Below are positions 26,158-33,006 of a stretch of 64,000 nt of DNA, piece after piece. The notes under the pieces were generated by a model that saw only the letters and a list, made by a program, of their open reading frames with translations, was not told the DNA's origin and did no database searches. This DNA is from Streptomyces sp. Je 1-369. GTDB lineage: Bacteria > Actinomycetota > Actinomycetes > Streptomycetales > Streptomycetaceae. The position numbers and the translations under genes are program-made. Position 1 is the first letter of the stretch; each line of letters opens with the position of its first letter. The DNA lies in assembly GCF_026810505.1 (NCBI RefSeq), contig NZ_CP101750.1:959448-1023447 (forward strand), in the 5' to 3' direction.

Positions 26158-27357
26158 TCACCGGGAGGGCAGGGCTCCGCACCCGGTGTAGGCCTCGGCG
26201 AGGTACGTGGATCCGGCGGCGGAGCCCGTCACGGCCGCCAGTTCGGCGAGCTGGCGGCGCGTGTCGAAGTCGGTGGCGTCGGGCAGCCCGTGCAGCATCG
26301 ACGTCATCCAGTGGGAGAAGTGCTGGGCCCGCCAGACGCGGCGCAGCGCCCGGGGCCCGTACGTGTCGAGGGCGGCGCGGTCGGCCGTGCGGACGGCGCT
26401 CTCCACCGCTTCGGCGAGCACGCGCACGTCCGCCAGCGCGAGGTTGAGCCCTTTGGCGCCGGTGGGCGGGACGGTGTGGGCGGCGTCCCCGGCCAGCAGC
26501 ATGTTGCCGTACCGCATCGGATCGCACACCAGGCTCCGGAACCTGAGCACCGAGCGGTCCGTGACGGGTCCCTCCTTGAGGGAAAAGCCGTCCGGTCCGG
26601 CCACTCTGGCCTGCAGCTCCGTCCAGATCCGGTCCTCGGACCAGTCCGCCGGGTCCTCGTCGGGACCGCATTGGAAGTACATGCGCTGCACGGTGTCGGT
26701 GCGTCGGCTGATGAGCGCGAAGCCACGCTCGGAGTGGGTGTAGACGAGTTCGGCGGCGCTGGGCGGCGCCTCGACGAGGATGCCGAACCAGGCGAACGGG
26801 TGCGCGCGGAAGTAGTGCGTACGGGCCGCCTCGGGCGCCGCGGTCCGGCACACGCCGTGCGCCCCGTCGGCGCCGACCAGGATGTCGCACCGCACTTCGC
26901 AGGGTCGCCCCACGGCGTCGTCGAACAGGATGCCGGGGTGCTCGGCCGTGAGGTCGACGACCCGCGTTCCCGTGATGCCGAAGCGGAGGTCCGCGCCGTC
27001 GCGTGCGCGGGCGTCGGCGAGGTCGGTGAACACGTCGGTCTGGGGATAGAGCCACACGCTTTCCCCGACGAGTCCCTGGAAGTCGATGCGGTGGCCCATG
27101 CCCTCGAAGCGCAGCTCGATGCCGTCGTGCCGCTCCCCCTCGCGCAGCACGCGGTCGGAGACTCCGGTGTCGGTCAGCAGCCGGACGCTGTCCGCCTCCA
27201 GGATGCCCGCCCGGCTGGTGCCCTCGATCTGTGCCCGGGTGCGGTGGTCGACCACGACGGATTCGATGCCCGCGCGGGCAAGGAGGTGGGAGAGCATGAG
27301 CCCTGCCGGGCCCGCGCCGACGATGCCGACCGTGGTGCGCGTGAGGTCCCGGGGCAC
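26158..27357 (-). CDS. pobA: 4-Hydroxybenzoate 3-monooxygenase
   Basis: FAD-dependent aromatic hydroxylase, 399 residues, converting 4-hydroxybenzoate to protocatechuate with NAD(P)H and oxygen. The three motifs of class A flavoprotein hydroxylases are clear: VGIVGAGPAGLMLSHLLARA near residue 8, the DG motif LVGADGAHGVCR near 155 and the GD motif LLAGDAAHTVPPTGAKGLNL near 280. RTRAQIEGTSRAGILEADSV near 36 and PPTGAKGLNLALADV are typical of PobA. Start GTG at 27357 lies 11 nt after the kinase stop, so the two are probably co-transcribed. No beta-ketoadipate pathway genes are in the window. Confidence 0.9.
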   Translation of the reverse strand: MPRDLTRTTVGIVGAGPAGLMLSHLLARAGIESVVVDHRTRAQIEGTSRAGILEADSVRLLTDTGVSDRVLREGERHDGIELRFEGMGHRIDFQGLVGESVWLYPQTDVFTDLADARARDGADLRFGITGTRVVDLTAEHPGILFDDAVGRPCEVRCDILVGADGAHGVCRTAAPEAARTHYFRAHPFAWFGILVEAPPSAAELVYTHSERGFALISRRTDTVQRMYFQCGPDEDPADWSEDRIWTELQARVAGPDGFSLKEGPVTDRSVLRFRSLVCDPMRYGNMLLAGDAAHTVPPTGAKGLNLALADVRVLAEAVESAVRTADRAALDTYGPRALRRVWRAQHFSHWMTSMLHGLPDATDFDTRRQLAELAAVTGSAAGSTYLAEAYTGCGALPSR

Positions 27358-27368
27358 GGCCCGTCCCT

Positions 27369-27917
27369 TCAGTTCGCCAGGATGGCGTCGACCGTCTCGT
27401 CCAGGGTCAGCCCGGAGCTGTCGAACCACTCGCCCTCGCCGCGGAGTTCGCCGCGCACCGCCTCGTCCAGGAACGTCCAGTCGTCGGCGAGGACCTTGTC
27501 CCGCGCGGTGAGCCGCCGGGTGACGACGTCGATGGACGGGGCCAGCACGATCAGGCGCAGCGGCAGGTCCTTCAGGTGCTCCCGGTAGAACTCCAGGTGC
27601 GCGCGGCGCACGACCACGTCGTCGATGACCGGGACGACACCCGCGGCGTGGAAGCTGCGGGCGAGGACCGCCGCGTTGCGTGCGCGCAGGAGCAGTTGGC
27701 GGTCCGCTTCGAGGTCTTCCTCCGGCTTCGGGAGGTGGTTGCCCGAGACGATCAGGTCCTGGAGGTGGTCGCCCTCGATGTGCGCGCCGAGGGGGTACCT
27801 GCGGGCGAGCGCGTCCGACACGGAGCTCTTTCCCGACCCCGGAATGCCGACGACGAGGAACACGTGCGGCGCGGGCTCCGTGTCGACGATCTGCCCCTGG
27901 AACGAGGTGTCCGGCAT
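27369..27917 (-). CDS. P-loop nucleotide/shikimate-kinase-like ATPase
   Basis: 182 residues. Walker A GIPGSGKSSVSDALARRYPL near 22-41, an acceptor-site-like acidic/His block (AHIEGDHLQDLIVSG), a helix with VVPVIDDVVVRRAHLEFYREHL near 95, and LRLIVLAPSIDVVTRRLTARDK near 121, a pattern of small P-loop kinases of the zeta-toxin/chloramphenicol-phosphotransferase/adenylylsulfate-kinase type. The substrate is not known. The start is set at MPDTSF because GGGAG lies just upstream; an ATG seven codons earlier is possible. Placed directly upstream of the 4-hydroxybenzoate monooxygenase. Confidence 0.75.
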   Translation of the reverse strand: MPDTSFQGQIVDTEPAPHVFLVVGIPGSGKSSVSDALARRYPLGAHIEGDHLQDLIVSGNHLPKPEEDLEADRQLLLRARNAAVLARSFHAAGVVPVIDDVVVRRAHLEFYREHLKDLPLRLIVLAPSIDVVTRRLTARDKVLADDWTFLDEAVRGELRGEGEWFDSSGLTLDETVDAILAN

Positions 27918-28321
27918 GCTCTCCCACTCTCCGATCATTCAGGTTCACGGCTCGGTTGGACGGCGTCAGCCAGCCTATGCGCGGCGGCCGGACCGATCAC
28001 CCCCTTTCGGTGCGACTGCAACGCAGCGCGAACAGAAGTGCTTCACACCGCCCACACATTCTCCACCGCGATCTTTACCCAACGGTTGATTACTGGACCA
28101 ATTCCCAGCTCAGGGGCGTTAATTACTCAATCTTTGGCAGAATTTTGCCCTGTCACCTCACGGTAATGCGATGGCAAAGTGATGGTCACGACGGCCGTCC
28201 AGGCTGTTCCGGGGCGGCAGGCGCCCACCGTCACAGCGGGCCAGTGCCGCCCCGCCCGTCACCATCGACCCGACCACACCGCGTCCCCGGCCCGCCGGAG
28301 CGACGCAGGAGGCAGGCCACC
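27918..28321. other. Divergent intergenic region, 404 nt
   Basis: No coding sequence is supported. It separates the kinase/pobA unit from the carbonic anhydrase. The part 28070-28190 is much more AT-rich than its surroundings (for example GTTAATTACTCAATCTTTGG) and holds a small inverted repeat GGCA-GAATTT-TGCC at 28137-28150, so it probably carries the carbonic anhydrase promoter. AGGAGG at 28307-28312 serves the TTG start. Confidence 0.6.
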
Positions 28322-28963
28322 TTGAAGTCACTGATCGACAACGCCCGTTCGTTCGCCACGACACACGTGGCGGATCCCCACAACGCAGCGGCCTTCCGGG
28401 CTCTCGAAGCCGGACAGTCACCCGAAGCCCTGTTCATCACCTGCTCCGACTCGCGCGTCGTCCCGGCCCTGATCACCGGGGCCCGGCCGGGCGAGCTCTT
28501 CGAACTCCGTACGGCGGGCAATGTCGTCCCGCCCTACCCCGAGGCCGGCATCGACGGCCGCGCCGCAGGCCCCATGAGTGAGGCCGCCACCATCGAGTAC
28601 GCGGTGTGCGTACTCGGCGTCCGCGACATCGTCGTCTGCGGACACTCCCACTGCGGCGCCGTCGGCGCGCTCGTGCGGCGCGAAGACCTGTCGGCCGTAC
28701 CGGCCGTTCGCGACTGGCTCGAGCACTCCGTCGGCCCCGACGCCACCCTGCGTTCACTGGCGGCGACCTCGCCCGACGTGGCGGAGGCCGTCCAGACCCA
28801 CGTACTGGCGCAGGTGGAGAGGCTCCACGCGTACCCCTGTGTGCGCGAGCGCATCGCCGACAACTCCCTGACACTGCACGCCTGGTACTACGAAGTGCAC
28901 ACGGGCACCGTCAGCACACACCGGCCGTCGGACACCGGCCGGCCCTCGTTCAGTCCGCTGTGA
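28322..28963 (+). CDS. Beta-class carbonic anhydrase
   Basis: 213 residues; interconverts CO2 and bicarbonate in the cytoplasm. The zinc-site motifs are complete: FITCSDSRVVP (Cys, Asp and Arg) near residue 37 and VVCGHSHCGAVGAL (His and Cys) near 99. SLIDNARSFATTHVADPHN at the N-terminus and VETQ-like VQTHVLAQVERLHAYPCVRE near 160 are also typical. Start is TTG with AGGAGG 9 nt upstream; the longer open frame upstream is not protein-like. The SulP transporter gene follows after 53 nt, a common pairing in which the two work on bicarbonate. Confidence 0.92.
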   Translation: MKSLIDNARSFATTHVADPHNAAAFRALEAGQSPEALFITCSDSRVVPALITGARPGELFELRTAGNVVPPYPEAGIDGRAAGPMSEAATIEYAVCVLGVRDIVVCGHSHCGAVGALVRREDLSAVPAVRDWLEHSVGPDATLRSLAATSPDVAEAVQTHVLAQVERLHAYPCVRERIADNSLTLHAWYYEVHTGTVSTHRPSDTGRPSFSPL

Positions 28964-29016
28964 GCACCGCCGTTCCTCGCTGACCGGCCCGCTCCCACGA
29001 CAGGACCCCCACCCTC

Positions 29017-30600
29017 ATGCCCTCCTCTCCCCCTTCCCTCTCCTCCTCCCTGCGTTCGCCCTTCGGCGCCCTGCGCGAACCGGGCGTGCTGCGGCGGGAC
29101 ATCCTCGCCTCGCTCGTCGTCTTCCTCGTCGCCCTGCCGCTGTGCGTCGGCGTGGCGGTCGCCTCCGGCGTACCTGCCGAACTCGGCCTGGTCACCGGCA
29201 TCGTCGGCGGCCTCGTCGTCGGCTGTCTGCCGGGCAGCGCCCTCCAGGTGAGCGGCCCGGCCGCCGGTCTCACCGTGCTCGTCTTCGAAGCCGTGCGCGA
29301 GTTCGGGCTGAGCATGCTCGGCGCGATCGTGCTGCTCACCGGCGCGCTCCAGATCGGCCTCGGCCTGCTCCGCTGCGGCCGGTGGTTCCGTGCGATATCG
29401 GTCTCCGTCGTCCAGGGCATGCTGGCCGGCATCGGCCTCGTGCTGATCTTCGGCCAGCTCTACACCATGGCCGGGGCCAAGCAGCCCCTCTCCGGCATGG
29501 ACAAGATCACCGGTCTGCCGGGGCTGCTCGCCGACACGGTCGGGGACACCACGGCGCTGACCGCCGCGGCCGTCGGACTCGGCACGATCGCCGTCCTCGT
29601 GCTGTGGCCGAAGCTGCCCCCCGCGGCTCGTGTGGTACCCGCCCCGCTGGCCGCCGTGGCCCTCGCCACGGCCGTCACCGCCGGATTCGACCTCGACGTG
29701 GCGAACGTGTCGGTGCGCGGCATGGTCGACGCCATCCAGCCGCCCGGCTTCGGCGACTTCGCGGAGCTCGGCAGCGTTGCGGTGCTCGGCACCGTCCTCG
29801 CGTTCACACTGATCGCGTCGGCCGAGTCGCTGTTCAGCGCGGCCGCGGTGGACCGCATGCACGACGGTCCCCGCACGCACTACGACAAGGAGCTCGTCGC
29901 CCAGGGCGTCGGCAACACGGTGTGCGGCATGCTCGGCGCGCTGCCGATGACCGCGGTGATCGTCCGCAGCTCCGCCAACGTACAGGCCGGGGCGCGCACC
30001 CCGCTCTCGCGGATCCTGCACGGCGCGTGGCTGCTGCTGTTCGCGGTGCTCCTGCCTGCCGCGCTCGGCATCATCCCCCTCGCGGCGCTCGCCGGCGTCC
30101 TGGTGCACGCGGGCTGCAAGCTGATCCCCGTCAAGGACATCGTGCCGCTCGCCCGCGCCCACCGCGGCGAGGCCGTCGTCCTCTCCGTCACGGCGATCGC
30201 CATCGTGGTCACCAACATGTTCGAGGGCGTCATCCTCGGCCTGGTGCTCGCGGTGGCCAAGTCCGCCTGGGACACCTCCCATGTCCACCTGGACGTACGG
30301 GAGCTCACCGACGGGCGGATGGTGGTGACCATCACCGGCAACGCCACGTTCCTGCGGCTCCCCCGCATCCTGGAGACCCTGGAGGCCATGCCGCAGGACC
30401 GCCCCATCGAGCTGGACCTGACGGCCGTGCGCCATCTGGACCACGCCTGCCGCACGACGCTGGAGAACTGGGCGCTGCGGCACAACGACAGCGGCACGGA
30501 AGCCGTCCGGATGAAGACGCTTCCGGTGGCCGAGGCCACGGACAAGACTGCGGCCAAGGCCGAGGTCCAGGCCGAGGACAAGGCCAAGGCGAAGGCCTGA
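29017..30600 (+). CDS. SulP-family anion (probably bicarbonate) transporter with STAS domain
   Basis: 527 residues, ten or more membrane helices. The N-terminal block DILASLVVFLVALPLCVGVAVASG near 30 and GLVVGCLPGSALQVSGPAAGL near 66 are SulP signatures. The C-terminal STAS domain lies at about 425-505 (VVTITGNATFLRLPRILE, IELDLTAVRHLDHACRTTLENWA). The last 25 residues are a Lys/Ala/Glu-rich tail (DKTAAKAEVQAEDKAKAKA) absent from most relatives. Because a beta-carbonic anhydrase gene lies just upstream, sodium- or proton-linked bicarbonate transport is more likely than sulfate; no sulfate assimilation genes are nearby. A nested hairpin follows. Confidence 0.9.
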   Translation: MPSSPPSLSSSLRSPFGALREPGVLRRDILASLVVFLVALPLCVGVAVASGVPAELGLVTGIVGGLVVGCLPGSALQVSGPAAGLTVLVFEAVREFGLSMLGAIVLLTGALQIGLGLLRCGRWFRAISVSVVQGMLAGIGLVLIFGQLYTMAGAKQPLSGMDKITGLPGLLADTVGDTTALTAAAVGLGTIAVLVLWPKLPPAARVVPAPLAAVALATAVTAGFDLDVANVSVRGMVDAIQPPGFGDFAELGSVAVLGTVLAFTLIASAESLFSAAAVDRMHDGPRTHYDKELVAQGVGNTVCGMLGALPMTAVIVRSSANVQAGARTPLSRILHGAWLLLFAVLLPAALGIIPLAALAGVLVHAGCKLIPVKDIVPLARAHRGEAVVLSVTAIAIVVTNMFEGVILGLVLAVAKSAWDTSHVHLDVRELTDGRMVVTITGNATFLRLPRILETLEAMPQDRPIELDLTAVRHLDHACRTTLENWALRHNDSGTEAVRMKTLPVAEATDKTAAKAEVQAEDKAKAKA

Positions 30601-30642
30601 GAGCCCTCTCCCGCCACCTGCCGCTCACTGTTTCCCCCTGCT

Positions 30643-30680
30643 CCGGGAGCCGGGTCCCGCACATGCGGTCCGGCCCCCGG
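30643..30680 (+). terminator. Nested hairpin terminator after the SulP gene
   Basis: Outer arms CCGGGAGCCGG and CCGGCCCCCGG (one mismatch) enclose an inner CCGC-ACAT-GCGG hairpin, 43 nt after the SulP stop. It suggests that the peptide gene at 30735 is a separate transcription unit. Confidence 0.6.
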
Positions 30681-30696
30681 TGTCCCACCCATCCCC

Positions 30697-30713
30697 TCGG
30701 CACGCCGTGCCGA
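30697..30713. promoter_or_regulatory. 17-bp palindrome just upstream of the GCIS-repeat peptide gene
   Basis: TCGGCACG-C-CGTGCCGA, perfect 8-nt arms around one base, ending 7-8 nt before the TGGAGG ribosome-binding site. With such a small centre it is more likely a protein-binding operator than an RNA hairpin. The regulator is unknown. Confidence 0.5.
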
Positions 30714-30734
30714 ACAGCCATGGAGGTTTTCACC

Positions 30735-30893
30735 GTGGAACAGCTCATCAAGCGCATGACGCAGGAGTCCGTCTGGCAGAAGTGGGTCGCGGTCAACTCG
30801 GCCCAGGGCGCGGGCGCGAAGGAAGGCTGCATCAGCGCGACGCCGAAGAGCGGCTGCATCAGCGCCACCGGCAAGACCGGCTGCATCTCCTAG
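30735..30893 (+). CDS. Candidate RiPP precursor peptide with three GCIS repeats (52 aa)
   Basis: 52 residues. Residues 1-20 form a helical, charged leader-like part (MEQLIKRMTQESVWQKWVAV). Residues 21-29 are a small-residue linker (NSAQGAGAK). The C-terminal 22 residues carry GCIS three times, with Cys at 32, 41 and 50, an exact 9-residue period; the spacers are ATPKS and ATGKT. The second Cys-Ser motif is thus followed each time by Ala-Thr-Pro/Gly-Lys-Ser/Thr, and the peptide ends at the third GCIS. GTG start has TGGAGG 7 nt upstream; an ATG five codons earlier lacks a site. The leader/core layout and repeated Cys/Ser/Thr units are like RiPP precursors, but no lanthipeptide, YcaO, radical-SAM, lasso or ATP-grasp enzyme is nearby. 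Downstream lie an adenylate-forming enzyme and a GRDP-like protein. The function is inferred. Confidence 0.7.
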   Translation: MEQLIKRMTQESVWQKWVAVNSAQGAGAKEGCISATPKSGCISATGKTGCIS

Positions 30894-30915
30894 TCGCGCC
30901 GAACCGGCGGGCGGT

Positions 30916-30952
30916 GGCGGTGACGACGGCGGCGCGAGCCGCGGTCACCGCC
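30916..30952 (+). terminator. Hairpin between the peptide gene and the adenylating-enzyme gene
   Basis: Arms GGCGGTGAC and GTCACCGCC enclose an inner GCGGC-GCGA-GCCGC hairpin, 23 nt after the peptide stop. A partial terminator here would give more precursor than enzyme transcript, the usual pattern in peptide natural-product operons. Confidence 0.5.
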
Positions 30953-31046
30953 CCCGCCCCGCCGGCCATCCCGCCGCACCGGCCGCACCCTCCACCCCGT
31001 CCGGCCCACCCCGTCCGGCCCCATCCCGCCCAGCACCGGAGCCCCT

Positions 31047-32267
31047 TTGAACCGCCTGCCGAGCGCCGACGTCCTGGACAAGGTCCGGGACATCCCCCTG
31101 TACCGCGCGTCCGTCGAGCGCGGCGACTTCCCTGTCCTGGAGAAGCCGGAGATCGCCCGGGACTTCCCCGCCAACTGGATGACCCCCGAACTGGAGCGGG
31201 CCCTGGAGACGGGCGACGCCGAGTTCGTGCTGTCCACCGGGACCAACCACGCCCGTATGCAGCTCATCCGGCCGCCGTACTTCCTGCTCCGCTCCTACTA
31301 CCGCCTGTGGAGCGAGCACCCCGAACTCGGCGCCCTCTGGCACGCGGAGGCACGGCGGATCTCGCTGACCACCGTCCTCGCCACCGAGCACGTCGCCCGC
31401 GTCAACGCCCGCAAGCCGGGCGCGACGCCCGGTGAACGCTGGCTGGACCACCGCACGCTGTACCTCAACCGGCAGCTGCACCCCGCCGGTTGGGACCGTG
31501 CCGAGGTCGAGCGGATGCTCGCCGAGATCCGCGAGGTGAGCGCCGCGCACCCCACGGGCGCGTACCTCCTGGACTGCTCGAGCTACCACCTGGCGCACCT
31601 GGCCCGGAAGGTCACCGAGTGGGACCTGTGGGACCGTTTCCCGCGCCCGGCCGGGATCATCCACGCCTACGAGTACACGCCGCTGAACGTACGGGCGTAT
31701 CTGCGCACCCACTTCGACTGCCCCATCGTCGACCTCTTCGGCAGTACGGAACTCGGCTACCTCTTCTACAGCGAGGGCGAAGGGCGCTACCGCCCCTACC
31801 TCCACGACATGAGCGTGGAGCTGATTCCGGTGGAGCCGGGCAGCGGCATCCACAGCCTGATCGTCACCAGCGTCCGCAACCCGTACATGCCGCTGGTCCG
31901 CTACCGCTCCGGCGACTGCGTCCGCACCGCCGACGGCAGCGCGGACCCGGAGCGGATCGTCTCCTTCTGCGGCCGTGAGAAGGAGCTGCTCGCCACGCCC
32001 GAGGGCCCCGTGGCCCAGGCCGACCTGGACACCCGGGTCACCGCGGCCTCGCCCCGCGTCTTCCTGCATCAGCTGCACCTCACCGGCGAGGGCCGGAGCG
32101 AGCTGTGGTGCACGACGTTCGACGGGAAGCCGTTCACACCCGACGAGGCCGCCGAACTGGCCACATCCGTCGCGGCGTTGACCGGGCGCTCCTGCCACGT
32201 GGAGCACCGTGACCACGTGCCGATCGGGCGCTCCGGCAAGTACGCCTGGCTGGCCGCGCCGAAGTGA
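31047..32267 (+). CDS. PaaK-like adenylate-forming enzyme of the GCIS-peptide locus
   Basis: 406 residues of the ANL (acyl/aryl adenylating) superfamily, nearest in layout to phenylacetate-CoA ligases and coenzyme F390 synthetases. Visible motifs: phosphate-binding LSTGTNHARMQL near 62, the ATP/Mg motif DLFGSTELGY near 230, PLVRYRSGD near 284 and GREKELLATPEGPV near 309. It should activate a carboxylate as an acyl-AMP. It contains no carrier or reductase domain. Start TTG with GGAG upstream. It lies 153 nt after the peptide gene and overlaps or abuts the next gene, so the three probably act together. The substrate could be the peptide C-terminus, a side chain, or a small acid attached to it; the sequence does not decide. 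Confidence 0.8.
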   Translation: MNRLPSADVLDKVRDIPLYRASVERGDFPVLEKPEIARDFPANWMTPELERALETGDAEFVLSTGTNHARMQLIRPPYFLLRSYYRLWSEHPELGALWHAEARRISLTTVLATEHVARVNARKPGATPGERWLDHRTLYLNRQLHPAGWDRAEVERMLAEIREVSAAHPTGAYLLDCSSYHLAHLARKVTEWDLWDRFPRPAGIIHAYEYTPLNVRAYLRTHFDCPIVDLFGSTELGYLFYSEGEGRYRPYLHDMSVELIPVEPGSGIHSLIVTSVRNPYMPLVRYRSGDCVRTADGSADPERIVSFCGREKELLATPEGPVAQADLDTRVTAASPRVFLHQLHLTGEGRSELWCTTFDGKPFTPDEAAELATSVAALTGRSCHVEHRDHVPIGRSGKYAWLAAPK

Positions 32268-32317
32268 CCGCCTCAATGACCGCGGCCGCGCCGCCGACCC
32301 ACCGGACCGGAGCCCTC

Positions 32318-32830
32318 ATGCAGACTTCCGTATCGCACGCCCCCACCGCCGAAGAGCTGCTCGGCGCCGACCTGCACGCCGAGGTCGTACGGCACTTCGC
32401 CGCGAAGCCCGACGCCCCGGAGCCCGCGTACGTCACCCACCAGGTCCGCGAATGCCTCCGCTACCTGTACCTGGTCTCCCGCCACCCCGACCGCCTCGCC
32501 GGTCTCTTCCTCCCCGTCGAGCAGGACATCGACGAGATCTGGCACTACCTGATCCTGCAGACCCGGGAGTACCGGGAACTGTGCGAACAGCGGTTGCCCG
32601 GAGGCCACTTCATCCACCACCGGAGCGTGTCGTACGACGCCTACCAGCAGGAGCCGGGGCGCGAGACGGCGGCGGAGGAGGCGCTGCGCTGGATTCCCCT
32701 CTACACCGCCGCGTTCGGTCCGTACGACGAGGACGCCCTGCCGCACTGGACGGTCGTGCGGTTCCTCCACGAGGTGCTCGAACTGTCCCTGACGGAGATC
32801 GCGGCGCTGGCGCACAGCACGGAAGGCTGA
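32318..32830 (+). CDS. GRDP-like protein of the GCIS-peptide locus
   Basis: 170 residues, helical. It carries the motif of glycine-rich-domain-containing-protein-like (DUF1399/GRDP) proteins: DIDEIWHYLILQTREYRELC followed by GGHFIHH, near residues 69-100. The spaced His, Cys and His-His residues (WH...Y...C....G..HH) look like a metal site. The family has no known enzymatic role. ATG at 32318 is preferred because CCGGAG lies just upstream, in the same spacing as for the preceding gene; a GTG at 32264 that overlaps the previous stop by 4 nt would add 18 residues of low complexity. It is probably a partner of the adenylating enzyme in modifying the peptide. Confidence 0.65.
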   Translation: MQTSVSHAPTAEELLGADLHAEVVRHFAAKPDAPEPAYVTHQVRECLRYLYLVSRHPDRLAGLFLPVEQDIDEIWHYLILQTREYRELCEQRLPGGHFIHHRSVSYDAYQQEPGRETAAEEALRWIPLYTAAFGPYDEDALPHWTVVRFLHEVLELSLTEIAALAHSTEG

Positions 32831-33006
32831 AGACCGGACACACCGACTGGTGCCGGACGCTCCAACTGGTGTCAGCTGCGCAGCATTTGATGCCGCACGA
32901 CGGATTCCCGACGGGCCGTGCCATAGTAATGTGACATTTTACTGACCGGCCTCCGCGCCGCCGTCCGTCCGCCTGCCCGTCCGTGCGTCGTCCCCAGGGA
33001 GTCCTC

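Noticed and set aside
28887..30483. Long minus-strand open frame opposite the SulP transporter
   Set aside because: Histidine/glycine-rich antisense shadow; the plus strand encodes membrane helices and a STAS domain.
30720..30734. Upstream ATG for the GCIS-repeat peptide
   Set aside because: It has no ribosome-binding site and itself overlaps the TGGAGG site that serves the GTG at 30735.
30735..30893. Peptide as a lanthipeptide or thiopeptide precursor
   Set aside because: Cys/Ser/Thr content would suit it, but no LanB, LanC, LanM, LanKC, YcaO or cyclodehydratase gene lies within the window.
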